DNA of 64,000 nucleotides from positions 2,418,001-2,482,000 of the forward strand of contig NZ_CP070304.1 in the NCBI RefSeq assembly GCF_016917355.1, in the 5' to 3' direction. Source of the stretch: Glaciimonas sp. PAMC28666 (GTDB lineage: Bacteria; Pseudomonadota; Gammaproteobacteria; Burkholderiales; Burkholderiaceae_D). Shown piece by piece: positions 55,425-64,000 of the stretch. Made by a program: the position numbers and the translations under genes. The notes beneath the pieces are model-generated. The model was not told the DNA's origin. It searched no databases and was given only the letters and a program-made list of their open reading frames with translations. The stretch's first letter is position 1; every line of letters begins with the position of its first letter.

Positions 55425-56846
55425 ATGAGCACATTGAAGATACTGCCGGTAATCCTATGCGGCGGTTCCGGTACACGGTTGTGGCCACTCTCCCGCGAGT
55501 CTTACCCTAAGCAGTTCATACGCCTGCTTGGTTCCGATTCGCTGCTACAACAAACGTTGCGTAGACTGAAGGTCGTTGATGGCGTAGAGCCGGCCCTTCT
55601 GGTGCTCAACGAAACATCACGGTTTATCGCGGCAGAACAATTACGTGAAATCGGCATAGAGAATGCGACGATTTTGCTTGAGCCCATGCGGCGGAACACA
55701 GCCCCGGCTATTGCCGCGGCTGCCCTACATGCTTTATCTAAAGGAGAGGATCCTCTTCTCTTGATATTGCCATCGGATCACATTATAAAAAACGTTGTTG
55801 CTTTTCGTGCAGCGGTAAGTGATGCGACGCAGGCCGCCTTAAGTGGAGACCTCGTGACATTTGGTATTACTCCGCGCCATCCGGAGACCGGGTATGGCTA
55901 CATTCGTACGCGTGGCAGTGAGTCCGATAAAGTTCTTCGGGTAATGGAATTCAAAGAGAAGCCGGATCGTGCCACTGCGGAGCGATATATGGCGAGCGGT
56001 GAGTATTATTGGAACAGCGGTATCTTCATGTTCCGTGCGAGTCGCTATCTAGAGGAGTTAGGGCAATTTCATCCTGAGATTGTTGAATCGTGTAATAGCG
56101 CAGTAACGGCAGCGATTAAGGATCTCGATTTTCTTCGATTAAATGGCCAGGCGTATGCATTAAATCCCGATATATCGATCGACTACGCAGTAATGGAGAA
56201 AACCAAGAAGGCTTCGATGGTGAAGCTGGATGCTGATTGGAGCGACATCGGATCATGGGCATCGGTATTGGAAGCTTCGCAGAGGGATCGCAATAATAAT
56301 GCAATCCATGGCGACGTTATTTTGCAGGATTGCCATGACTGTCTTGTACATGGGACCTCGCGCTTGGTCACAGCTATCGGGCTTCGTAATGTGGTGGTAG
56401 TAGAGACCGCCGATGCCATATTGGTTATGAACACGGAGCACGCCCAAGATACAAAAAAAATGGTCAGTAAATTAGCATTGGAAATGCGTCCCGAGGTGCC
56501 AAATCATCGCGAAATTTTTCGTCCCTGGGGTTCTTATGACGCCATCTGGAACGGCGCTCGTTTCCAGGTAAAAAGTATTAAGGTTAAGCCTGGCGGAAAA
56601 CTATCCCTTCAATTGCACCATCACCGTGCCGAGCACTGGATAGTCGTTACGGGTACTGCCAAGATCACGAACGGTAACGCTCAATTTTTTTTGACGGAGA
56701 ATCAATCCACGCATATCCCCCTCGGCGTTGTTCATTCGCTGGAAAATCCGGGAAGAGTTCCATTGGAGTTAATCGAGATTCAGTCTGGTGCCTATTTAGG
56801 CGAGGACGACATCGTGCGTCTGGAAGATCAATACGGTCGAGTCTAA
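55425..56846 (+). CDS. manC: Mannose-1-phosphate guanylyltransferase / mannose-6-phosphate isomerase
   Basis: 473-aa bifunctional enzyme. The N-terminal nucleotidyltransferase has CGGSGTRLWPLSRESYPKQF (about 10-29) and the FKEKPDRATAERY motif (about 176). The C-terminal type II isomerase cupin has RPWGSYDAI and KPGGKLSLQLHHHRAEHWIVV (about 390-415). It makes GDP-mannose, which could feed both this cluster and the gmd/rmd pathway 47 kb to the left. Confidence 0.96.
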   Translation: MSTLKILPVILCGGSGTRLWPLSRESYPKQFIRLLGSDSLLQQTLRRLKVVDGVEPALLVLNETSRFIAAEQLREIGIENATILLEPMRRNTAPAIAAAALHALSKGEDPLLLILPSDHIIKNVVAFRAAVSDATQAALSGDLVTFGITPRHPETGYGYIRTRGSESDKVLRVMEFKEKPDRATAERYMASGEYYWNSGIFMFRASRYLEELGQFHPEIVESCNSAVTAAIKDLDFLRLNGQAYALNPDISIDYAVMEKTKKASMVKLDADWSDIGSWASVLEASQRDRNNNAIHGDVILQDCHDCLVHGTSRLVTAIGLRNVVVVETADAILVMNTEHAQDTKKMVSKLALEMRPEVPNHREIFRPWGSYDAIWNGARFQVKSIKVKPGGKLSLQLHHHRAEHWIVVTGTAKITNGNAQFFLTENQSTHIPLGVVHSLENPGRVPLELIEIQSGAYLGEDDIVRLEDQYGRV

Positions 56847-56926
56847 ATTGTGAGCAGGAGAGCGGCTTTTTGTGCAGTGGGAATCATGGGTTTGAAAAAG
56901 GGAAAAGATAACATGGCGAGGACGTT

Positions 56927-58195
56927 ATGACTCGACTCGGTTCCCGATCATTATTGTCAGACGGGATGTGGCTGAGCAGCTTGCAAGCCTTGGCGGCCTT
57001 GGGTCAATTGGCAGGAATTCGCTTGCTTACGCAAATACTGTCGCCGCGTATCTTTGGGGAATTCAGTTTGTTATTGGGCATCGTTGCGCTGATTGCCGCC
57101 GGCATAGCCAATCCAACTATGCAAGCCATGTTGCGATACTACCCAGAATACCGTTTGGATGGGAAAGGCGAGTTGGTGAAGACAGTGGCATTGCGCCAAC
57201 TCGTCAAACTCTTGATATGGGCATCTCCAGTTGTCCTTGTGGGTATGGTTACGACTCTTATATTCGGATGGATCGGCGCAACCGAGATTGGATTGTTAGT
57301 GTGCTTGGTGGTTGTCGAAATACTTCGATTGCAAAGCAATGCCTTACTAAATGCGAGCAGTGCACACCGCGCCTATGGTGTGTGGGCAGTCGCAGACGCT
57401 TGGGGGCGTCCACTGTTAGCGTGGTTACTGGTATCGGTTATGGGCACTAGTCTGGTTGTCATACTTGCTGGCTATCTGTTCGCATCCTTATGTACTTGGC
57501 TAATAATGAAGCGATTTGTTCCAAACGAAGAAAGAGAGATTACGCCCCTTTCAGAGCAGTCCGCTCTGGCGCGCAGATTTTGGAAGTATACGTTGCCCCT
57601 GCTTCCTCTCGGGATCCTCGGCTGGGTTTCGGGTATGGCGGACCGTTTTATGATCGGCGCATTTTTGTCTCCCGCCGATGTGGGTCTGTATGTCGCAATT
57701 TATGGCTTAGCTAGCCGCCCTATGCTGATGTTCGGAAGCATTGTCGAAAATATTATTCGGCCAGCGTATCAAACCTCTTTAGTAAGAGGGGAAATGCGCA
57801 CAGCTCATGGTTATTTAATTAAATGGGTAGTTTTGATCCTATTAGGATCGACTGTCGCTTTCGTTCTTGCTTGTTTTGGACACCACCGGCTGGCCTACAT
57901 TTTACTTGGAAAAAATTACCGTACAGTTTCGTTTTTACTTCCATGGCTGATGGGAGGATACGCATTGCTTATCTTGTCTCATATAGCAAATACAGTTTGT
58001 TACGCCAATGAAGCAACCCGTAATGTTTTGTTTATTGAGACTTCAAGTGCGATTCTCGCCGTTGCGTTTGGCTACTTATGCATAAAAATTGGGGGACTAA
58101 AGGGCGCGGCTCAAGCTGTGCCTCTTTACTATGGAGTTCAACTTATTGTTTCGTTCTTATTCGCAAGGAATTGGTTGTTAAACGGGCGTAGATAA
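56927..58195 (+). CDS. wzx: Polysaccharide flippase, Wzx-like
   Basis: 422-aa membrane protein with about 12 predicted helices and the MATE/flippase-type N-terminus (LLSDGMWLSSLQALAALGQLAGIRLLTQILSPRIFGEFSLLLG). It moves the undecaprenyl-linked repeat unit to the periplasmic face. Its presence, with an EpsG-like polymerase and Wzc, makes this a Wzy-dependent cluster. Confidence 0.92.
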   Translation: MTRLGSRSLLSDGMWLSSLQALAALGQLAGIRLLTQILSPRIFGEFSLLLGIVALIAAGIANPTMQAMLRYYPEYRLDGKGELVKTVALRQLVKLLIWASPVVLVGMVTTLIFGWIGATEIGLLVCLVVVEILRLQSNALLNASSAHRAYGVWAVADAWGRPLLAWLLVSVMGTSLVVILAGYLFASLCTWLIMKRFVPNEEREITPLSEQSALARRFWKYTLPLLPLGILGWVSGMADRFMIGAFLSPADVGLYVAIYGLASRPMLMFGSIVENIIRPAYQTSLVRGEMRTAHGYLIKWVVLILLGSTVAFVLACFGHHRLAYILLGKNYRTVSFLLPWLMGGYALLILSHIANTVCYANEATRNVLFIETSSAILAVAFGYLCIKIGGLKGAAQAVPLYYGVQLIVSFLFARNWLLNGRR

Positions 58196-58391
58196 CGACG
58201 GAATTTGTAAAAGAATCGGCTCTCTATTCAACCGCATTCTCGATACTCATTACAGCCGGCCTAAAAAATTAGCGCAATAAATTCTAAGTCTATTTTCATA
58301 CGACGGTAACTTAAAAAATAATGATGAAATATAAGCTCGTAAAAATGGTTCTAAATAACTTTAATAGTCATCCAGGCGCGGTGGACAATTA

Positions 58392-59456
58392 ATGAATATC
58401 CTCGTTATTGGCAAGTTTTACACGGAAGATTTTGCTTTACATATATCCGAAACTTTTGCAGCCATGGGACACGCCGTGCGGCGCTTCGAGCCAGGTTACA
58501 AACGCAATCGAATCGGTGGGCGATTCGGGCATCGTCTGAACCAGGTTCATGGGGTCATCCACTCCGCTACTGACTCTGTGCCGGAGATCCGCGCCCGACG
58601 GATAAAACGGCTATGGCAAATAGCGGATGAAGGCCCCCTGGACTTGATCGTGGTCTGTTATGACTTTCTTTGGCCGGTCGAAGTTACCGAGCTGAAACGA
58701 CGTACCAGCGCACAAATAGTCATGTGGTTTCCCGATGCGGTTACGAATTTCGGCAAAGCGTTTTTTATGAATGCTCCCTATGATGCGCTCTTTTTTAAGG
58801 ACCCTTATATCGTCCATGTCTTAAGTGATGTGCTGAAAAGTCCGGTTTATTACTTACCAGAGTGCTTCAACCCGGAGCGTCATTGGCTACAAGAAAAGGA
58901 TATTGGCCAGAGTCGTGATTACAAATGTGACATCACAACGGCGGGTAATCAACACTCTTGGCGTGTGGCGTTTTACAAAAATCTGGTCGATTACGACGTC
59001 AAACTATGGGGAAATCCGGCACCCTTATGGATGGCTGCGGGCAAAGTCGCCCCGATGCATCAAGGCAGAAGCGTATATGACCAAGAAAAAGTAAGAGCGT
59101 TTAGAGGTGCCAAGATTGTTGTTAATAATCTTCATTATGGCGAGACATGGGGCGTAAATGTCCGCTGCTTTGAAGCGGCAGGTGCAGGCGCTTTTCAGAT
59201 GGTGGATTGGAAGCCAGGTTTGAGCCAATTATTCGAAGACGAAAAAGAGCTAATCACGTTTCGAAGCATCTCAGATCTGAAGCAAAAAATAGATTATTGG
59301 CTACCTCGCGAAGCAGAGCGGCAAAGTATCGGCGAGGCCGGTATGGGTCGCGCTCACAAGGACCATACCTATGCGCTACGTTTAGAAATGATGCTCGGCA
59401 CACTCGCTGGTACCAGTGACGGCTTTCCAGTACCTCAAATTCAATATAGGGATTAA
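58392..59456 (+). CDS. CgeB-like glycosyltransferase
   Basis: 354-aa cytosolic protein. The N-terminus MNILVIGKFYTEDFALHISETFAAMGH and the C-terminal GT-B motif WGVNVRCFEAAGAGAFQMVDW..LSQLFEDEKELITF match the spore-protein-YkvP/CgeB glycosyltransferase-like family (a GT1-like fold). Acceptor and donor sugars are unknown. It follows the flippase by about 200 bases. Confidence 0.85.
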   Translation: MNILVIGKFYTEDFALHISETFAAMGHAVRRFEPGYKRNRIGGRFGHRLNQVHGVIHSATDSVPEIRARRIKRLWQIADEGPLDLIVVCYDFLWPVEVTELKRRTSAQIVMWFPDAVTNFGKAFFMNAPYDALFFKDPYIVHVLSDVLKSPVYYLPECFNPERHWLQEKDIGQSRDYKCDITTAGNQHSWRVAFYKNLVDYDVKLWGNPAPLWMAAGKVAPMHQGRSVYDQEKVRAFRGAKIVVNNLHYGETWGVNVRCFEAAGAGAFQMVDWKPGLSQLFEDEKELITFRSISDLKQKIDYWLPREAERQSIGEAGMGRAHKDHTYALRLEMMLGTLAGTSDGFPVPQIQYRD

Positions 59457-59647
59457 TAAGCGTCCAGCACGATTATCTACCGTGGAATTCGTCGACTGAG
59501 GTTGAGCGTGAATTGACCACGAACCGATCATTCGTCATTCGGAAGAACCGGAGTTCTTTTTATTCCGATAATTGGAGATAAGGATGGTTCTGATTTCCCT
59601 GCTATTTCTCAGCCAATTTTTAATACTGATTCATTCAGGACCTTCTA

Positions 59648-60736
59648 ATGTTTTTATCGCTGCTTATTTATTTTTCTGTTGTCGCGGTGCTGTCAATTAA
59701 TTGGCCAAAAACTCTCACACACAGGTTTGTTATCGCTGGGCTTGTTGCCGGAGTTTTAATTGATGGGCTAAGGATCGAAACAGGAACAGATTGGCTTCCT
59801 TATTATCAACATTTCAACAGTTTTGATAACGCTAGTTTTACGGATTATCAAAATTTTGAAATAGGCTATCAATATCTCGTTTGGGCAATAAAAAGTATGT
59901 GGGATAACTATACATTTTTCACCGTTATCCATGCCGTGATTATATATTTTGGTGTCTATTATTCAGTATTCAAAATTAGCAACTCACGGCCTATATCTAT
60001 AGTATTACTCTATGGTAGTTTAAATGCCATGCTTGGCTCGAATAGACAACTTCTTGCTCTATTTTTCCTGGTTATATCTATCAAATATTTAATTGAACGC
60101 CGTTTGTTTGTATTTAGTACTTTAATACTTTGCGGAGCGTTGTTCCATAAAACAATTCTCATTTTTCTGCCTTTCTACTTTGTGTATGGACTTTCTTTGC
60201 AAGGTTATACGGCGGCGTTCTGCCTGTTAATTGTTTCCAATTATGTGTTGGTTCAGAAATTTTCGGGTTTTATGAATCTACTAACACAAAGCGATAGCGG
60301 CCGGTTTTCGACTTACTTCGATAGTTCGATTGGGAATATGCGGCCGGTGCTAGCGTTATCCAAAAAATTTATGGTCCTAGGTGGAATTTTTATTCTCGGA
60401 GCAAAGAGTCTTCGCATGCGGTTGACTAGTATAGAAAAAGAAAAACTCATGTTCTTCGCCTTTTGTGCTTCCGTAAGCATAATTTTATACATCGTTGGAT
60501 TATACGGTCTGGCTGCATTTAACTCTCGCCTGGATATCTATTTCGGAATTTTGTTTGTAGCGATTATTGGCGGGAAAGTAGAGGCGTTAGTACAAAATTA
60601 CATACGAAAACTTTTACTTATCGTCTTTCTTATAATCACCGCATTTATTACTTTTTCGCAAAACCCATTTCTCGATTTATTTATTCCGTACAAATCTATT
60701 TTTTATAACGTTAATTTCATACGTGATTTGTATTAA
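59648..60736 (+). CDS. wzy: EpsG-family polysaccharide polymerase (Wzy role)
   Basis: 362-aa protein with about ten membrane helices. The motif LRIETGTDWLPYYQHFN (about 41-57), a later GSNRQLLALFFLVISIKYLIERR segment and an Arg in FNSRLDIYFG match the EpsG/O-antigen polymerase family. It would link repeat units in the periplasm. Base composition is clearly AT-richer than its neighbours, as is common for horizontally exchanged polymerase genes. Confidence 0.9.
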   Translation: MFLSLLIYFSVVAVLSINWPKTLTHRFVIAGLVAGVLIDGLRIETGTDWLPYYQHFNSFDNASFTDYQNFEIGYQYLVWAIKSMWDNYTFFTVIHAVIIYFGVYYSVFKISNSRPISIVLLYGSLNAMLGSNRQLLALFFLVISIKYLIERRLFVFSTLILCGALFHKTILIFLPFYFVYGLSLQGYTAAFCLLIVSNYVLVQKFSGFMNLLTQSDSGRFSTYFDSSIGNMRPVLALSKKFMVLGGIFILGAKSLRMRLTSIEKEKLMFFAFCASVSIILYIVGLYGLAAFNSRLDIYFGILFVAIIGGKVEALVQNYIRKLLLIVFLIITAFITFSQNPFLDLFIPYKSIFYNVNFIRDLY

Positions 60737-60945
60737 AAATGTGGGCGATTGCTATTGAAATCCGATGTGCACATGTTTCTACAAAAATAATTTGTAAACG
60801 GAATAATGAACGACGGATTAATTCTCTAAGCTGATTTTTTACACAAAGCCAGTCGAGTCTTATAAGAAGAAACTTAAATGATTAAAAACACACGTATCGT
60901 CACCATTCATTTGCGTTCCGCCACACCTACCGGCATATTTCTCGC

Positions 60946-62247
60946 ATGAGGCCGCTCATTGGATTGGTGGTTCCTGCGGTAGAGCAAACGGGCGGCGTAT
61001 CGGCCGTAGCCCGTTTCGTAAAAGATGCAATATTGAGTACAGAGCGCTACGATTTAAAGCTCATATCGCTCGCTACGTCCGCGCATGACCCATGCAATGT
61101 TGGAATTACCCGTCCCTCTACGTGGGGCCGGGGGCCGACGGTAGCGTATGGTACTTGGGATGGAATTCCGTACGTCCATGTCGGTGCTATAGCGGGTGAG
61201 TTGGAGTTCCAGCGTTTCCGTGCACGAAGGATGTTAACCAGTATGGTGGCTGACTGCGATATTCTTCAAGTAGTTTGTGGTTCACCGGCGTGGGCAAACG
61301 CCGTTTGTGACCTCGGAAAACCGGTGGCCGTGCAGTGTGCCACACGTGCCCGCGTCGAACGGCGTCGTCGGGATGGCAATCCTCAGGGTTTAGCTGGGCG
61401 GTTACGCAAAGTATTAACTAGCGTTACGGACAGGATAGATAATCTGGCCTTGCGCAAGGTAGATGCTATTCAAGTGGAAAATCCCTGGATGTTTGAATAC
61501 GCTAAACGTTTGAATTCAGGGCGCCAGGTCGATCTCCGATATGCTCCGCCGGGAATCGATGCGAAACTCTTTTGTCCTTTATCAAAACGTCCAATCGAAG
61601 ATGATCAGTATATTTTATGTGTAGGGCGCTTAGACGACCCACGTAAGAACATTGGACTGCTGCTGGAATCGTACTCGCGGATGCCGAAAGCGATTCAGAG
61701 CACTGTCAGATTAGTGCTCGCTGGAGCGTCAGGTCCTCCCCCATCATTTTGGCAACGCGCCGAAACTCTAGGATTGCGTCACCGAATTTCATATGTTGAG
61801 CGTCCGAAGCTCCAGGCTCTCGTCGAGCTGTATCAAAAAGCCTTAATGTTTGCTCTTCCTTCGGATGAAGAAGGACTTGGTGTGGTTTTGCTTGAGGCAA
61901 TGGCGTGTGGCGTTCCGGTGGTCTCAACTCTTAGCGGCGGACCCGACGGAATTTTAACGGACAGTAACGACGGTTTTTTGGTTCCTATAGATGATGCTGA
62001 GGCGTTGGCTGACCGAATGACCCGACTGTGTACAGATCCCATATTAAACATTCGTATGGGGCGCGCAGGCCGCGAAACGATTGAACTGCGTTATGCCGAA
62101 ACGGTAACGGCGAATGTCTTTCAAGATATGTGGGATCAGATGTTGTTGAAAAGTAGTTATTACAATTGTCGTCCTAACTTCAACAATGCTTCAATCAAAG
62201 ACGGAGTTCCATTACAAAAAATGGGTATTGGTCGACAGTCTAAGTAA
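60946..62247 (+). CDS. GT4-type glycosyltransferase (GT-B fold)
   Basis: 433-aa glycosyltransferase. N-terminal acceptor domain with PAVEQTGGVSAVARFV. The C-terminal GT1-group domain has APPGIDAKLF, LCVGRLDDPRKNIGLLLESY and the donor-binding E(x7)E motif DEEGLGVVLLEAMACGVPVVSTLSGG. It is a retaining enzyme by family. The ATG at 60946 has no clear ribosome site. Sugar specificity is unknown. Confidence 0.92.
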   Translation: MRPLIGLVVPAVEQTGGVSAVARFVKDAILSTERYDLKLISLATSAHDPCNVGITRPSTWGRGPTVAYGTWDGIPYVHVGAIAGELEFQRFRARRMLTSMVADCDILQVVCGSPAWANAVCDLGKPVAVQCATRARVERRRRDGNPQGLAGRLRKVLTSVTDRIDNLALRKVDAIQVENPWMFEYAKRLNSGRQVDLRYAPPGIDAKLFCPLSKRPIEDDQYILCVGRLDDPRKNIGLLLESYSRMPKAIQSTVRLVLAGASGPPPSFWQRAETLGLRHRISYVERPKLQALVELYQKALMFALPSDEEGLGVVLLEAMACGVPVVSTLSGGPDGILTDSNDGFLVPIDDAEALADRMTRLCTDPILNIRMGRAGRETIELRYAETVTANVFQDMWDQMLLKSSYYNCRPNFNNASIKDGVPLQKMGIGRQSK

Positions 62248-62375
62248 ACCTTTTGAGCTAACTGAGTTTGATGAAAACGCCGTGCACCGTTGCCATTACT
62301 TTTTCCAAACATTCATGTCGCTTGAATTTAAATATCACTTCGAACGTGAGAAGTGAAGTAACCAGGAAAAATAAC

Positions 62376-63437
62376 ATGCAGGAACAAAAACGGACCGGGA
62401 CATTCATTCTGTATGCCCCAAATGTCCATACGGGGGGCGGTTTTGTTCTTCTAAGCGCATTACTGGCTGCTTGGCCGCGGTCGGTGACGCTGACCGTATT
62501 TCTAGACCGCCGAGCGCATGACCGCCTCGAGCCGCCCACAGACGCAACGGTGTTCTGGGTGGATGCAAACATGAGGTCGCGTCTGAGGGCTGAACTTGAT
62601 TTGCGAAAATCAGCAGTCGTGGATAGCACGGTGTTATGTTTTCATGGACTCCCTCCTCTAATGCCGATTTCGGGCAGGGTAATTTTGTTCCAACAAAACC
62701 GTATTTTGCTGGGACTGAATTCTTTGAAGCAGTTTTCATGGAAGACCGGTTTGCGTCTCTCGACCGAGCGGATAGTAAGTAGAATTTTTCGTTACCGAGT
62801 GTCTCAATATATAGTGCAAACCCCATCGATGAAGCAAGCTGTAACGCACTGGTGCGGCGCATTATTCCCGCGGATTATTACGGAAGTCAAAGTGTTGCCG
62901 TTTATTGATTCTTTACCTGTTTTCCCCCTGGATAAGAGGCCTTCTCCTGTATGGGATTTTGTCTATGCCGCCGATGGCGAAGCGCATAAGAACCACAGGA
63001 TATTACTGATGGCCTGGCAGCTATTGGCACAGGAAGGTTTATATCCAACGTTGGCTTTGACTTTGGGCGCACGCGATTCTGAGCTCACTCGACATATCGA
63101 AATTGCTGCCATTGAAGGCAAGTTGAATATTACTAATCTCGGTCAGCGTCGGCGCGATGAGGTGTTAGCAATTTATGCGAGCGCGAGCGCGATGATTTTT
63201 CCTTCAACCTCCGAATCATTCGGTTTGCCATTGGTGGAAGCGGCCAACCTGTCGTTACCAATATTGGCTGCGGAACTAGATTTTGTGCGTGATGTTTGCG
63301 TTCCCGTTCAGACATTTGACCCGCTCTCGCCTGTTTCAATAGCCAGGGCCGTCAAACGTTTTTTAGGTGAGCCTGAATCGACGTTGAGATTGCGGACGCC
63401 ATCTGAATGGTGGGCTGAGTTGCTGCCCGAGTCATAG
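62376..63437 (+). CDS. Glycosyltransferase, GT4-type
   Basis: 353 aa from ATG 62376, chosen for CAGGA 8 bases upstream; the frame is open to 62268. N-terminal PNVHTGGGFVLLSALLAAW, donor-domain FVYAADGEAHKNHRILLMAW and the motif IFPSTSESFGLPLVEAANLSLPILA place it in the GT1/GT4 group. QQNRILL and the central region resemble WsaE/mannosyltransferase-type enzymes only loosely. Donor and acceptor unknown. Confidence 0.9.
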   Translation: MQEQKRTGTFILYAPNVHTGGGFVLLSALLAAWPRSVTLTVFLDRRAHDRLEPPTDATVFWVDANMRSRLRAELDLRKSAVVDSTVLCFHGLPPLMPISGRVILFQQNRILLGLNSLKQFSWKTGLRLSTERIVSRIFRYRVSQYIVQTPSMKQAVTHWCGALFPRIITEVKVLPFIDSLPVFPLDKRPSPVWDFVYAADGEAHKNHRILLMAWQLLAQEGLYPTLALTLGARDSELTRHIEIAAIEGKLNITNLGQRRRDEVLAIYASASAMIFPSTSESFGLPLVEAANLSLPILAAELDFVRDVCVPVQTFDPLSPVSIARAVKRFLGEPESTLRLRTPSEWWAELLPES

Positions 63438-63656
63438 AAATCGAAAAATATCTTACTTGGACTGTGTGACTGAAAGAGTTCGTTCTTATGTGTCATGGAA
63501 AAAATTTACGGCAAAATTTTTTTCGCGGCGTTTGCACACGGCAACGATTTTATATTTTGAAACTGTCAATGATGATATTTAGTCCGGCTCTAACAACTTT
63601 TTAGCTGTCGGTAGCAAACGAAATTCTAAGTTTTAAATTGATTTATAGGTGGAAAA

Positions 63657-64000
63657 ATGACTGGCGAAAAACCAATTAGAGTACTGGTGTTAGGAGCTTC
63701 TGGCATGCTTGGTAATGCTGTTCTGCGATTCTTTAATCAGAGCGAAGGCTTTAAAGCACTGGGTTCAATTCGCTCGGCTAGTGCAATACGTCACATGCCC
63801 GTTGAGTTGCACGACGACATTTTCCGTGGAATAGACGTAGAAAATTTTGACAGCTTGACCGGACTGTTTGCACAAGCCCGTCCAAACGTAGTGATTAATT
63901 GTATCGGCCTGGTGAAGCAGTTAGCTGAAGCAGATGATCCGCTTATTGCGATTCCTATTAATTCTTTGCTTCCTCATCGATTAGCGCGTTTATGCGATGT
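63657..64000 (+). CDS. RmlD/FnlB-like sugar-nucleotide reductase (3' end outside window)
   Basis: About 114 residues visible, from ATG 63657 with AGGTGG just upstream. The Rossmann motif VLVLGASGMLGNAVLRFF and VVINCIGLVKQL match the RmlD-substrate-binding SDR family. In capsule clusters this type often reduces a 4-keto sugar, as in dTDP-rhamnose or FnlB/WbjC (UDP-FucNAc route) synthesis. Which one cannot be decided without the rest. Confidence 0.8.
   Translation, partial: MTGEKPIRVLVLGASGMLGNAVLRFFNQSEGFKALGSIRSASAIRHMPVELHDDIFRGIDVENFDSLTGLFAQARPNVVINCIGLVKQLAEADDPLIAIPINSLLPHRLARLCD

Noticed and set aside
63499-63522. Terminator after the last complete glycosyltransferase
   Set aside because: The hairpin AAAAAATTT / AAATTTTTT is A/T only and would be too weak for a standard terminator, though it may mark a stop weakly.

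Overview
The window looks like chromosomal DNA of a Gram-negative betaproteobacterium. Burkholderiales, perhaps Oxalobacteraceae, is my inference from the mix of c4-type cytochrome, PQQ dehydrogenase, frmA/fghA, PrtD-type secretion, DUF2126/ATP-grasp cluster and moderate GC; no rRNA or tRNA is present to fix the taxon. I see no phage, plasmid or insertion sequence genes, and no CRISPR array.

Layout. (1) 1-1441: an ABC exporter for a lipid-linked polysaccharide (ATPase cut by the window edge, plus permease), read leftwards. (2) 1745-5420, leftwards: a VanZ-like protein, a TPR/beta-barrel outer-membrane protein and a CHASE2 adenylate cyclase. Divergent from these is a secreted FecR-domain protein (5720-7186), followed by gmd and a GDP-6-deoxymannose reductase (7322-9410), which make GDP-D-rhamnose. 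(3) 9475-15690, leftwards: a CRP-like regulator, a SapC family protein, and a complete type I secretion system (TolC, HlyD and ABC proteins). (4) 16.2-20.1 kb: ssb, two alpha/beta hydrolases and a ParDE-like toxin-antitoxin pair. (5) 20.3-25.9 kb: a GGDEF-EAL sensor and a PreP-like M16 peptidase. (6) 26.6-33.9 kb: a three-gene transglutaminase / ATP-grasp / alpha-E peptide-modification cluster. (7) 34.0-45.1 kb: an aldo/keto reductase, glutathione-dependent formaldehyde oxidation (frmA, fghA) and a PQQ alcohol-oxidation group (diheme cytochrome c, quinoprotein dehydrogenase, ankyrin protein, TonB receptor, YVTN propeller, cytochrome b561). (8) 45.3-49.1 kb: a second GGDEF-EAL protein and a dead galE copy. 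(9) 49.8 kb to the right edge: a Wzy-dependent capsule/exopolysaccharide cluster (wza-wzb-wzc, GT4 initiator, manC, flippase, EpsG-like polymerase, three glycosyltransferases, start of a sugar-nucleotide reductase).

The most coherent unexplained system is in 3.5-16.0 kb. The CHASE2 cyclase keeps every class IIIb adenylate cyclase active-site residue. The CRP-like protein keeps the cAMP cassette residues and the RETVxR recognition helix. Perfect TGTGA-N6-TCACA sites lie in the cyclase/fecR intergenic region and, twice, in front of the secretion operon that ends with the regulator gene. Together these suggest a self-contained cAMP circuit controlling surface export. The second point of interest is the PQQ dehydrogenase, which has Asp two residues after the catalytic Asp, the position linked to lanthanide use, next to a TonB receptor.
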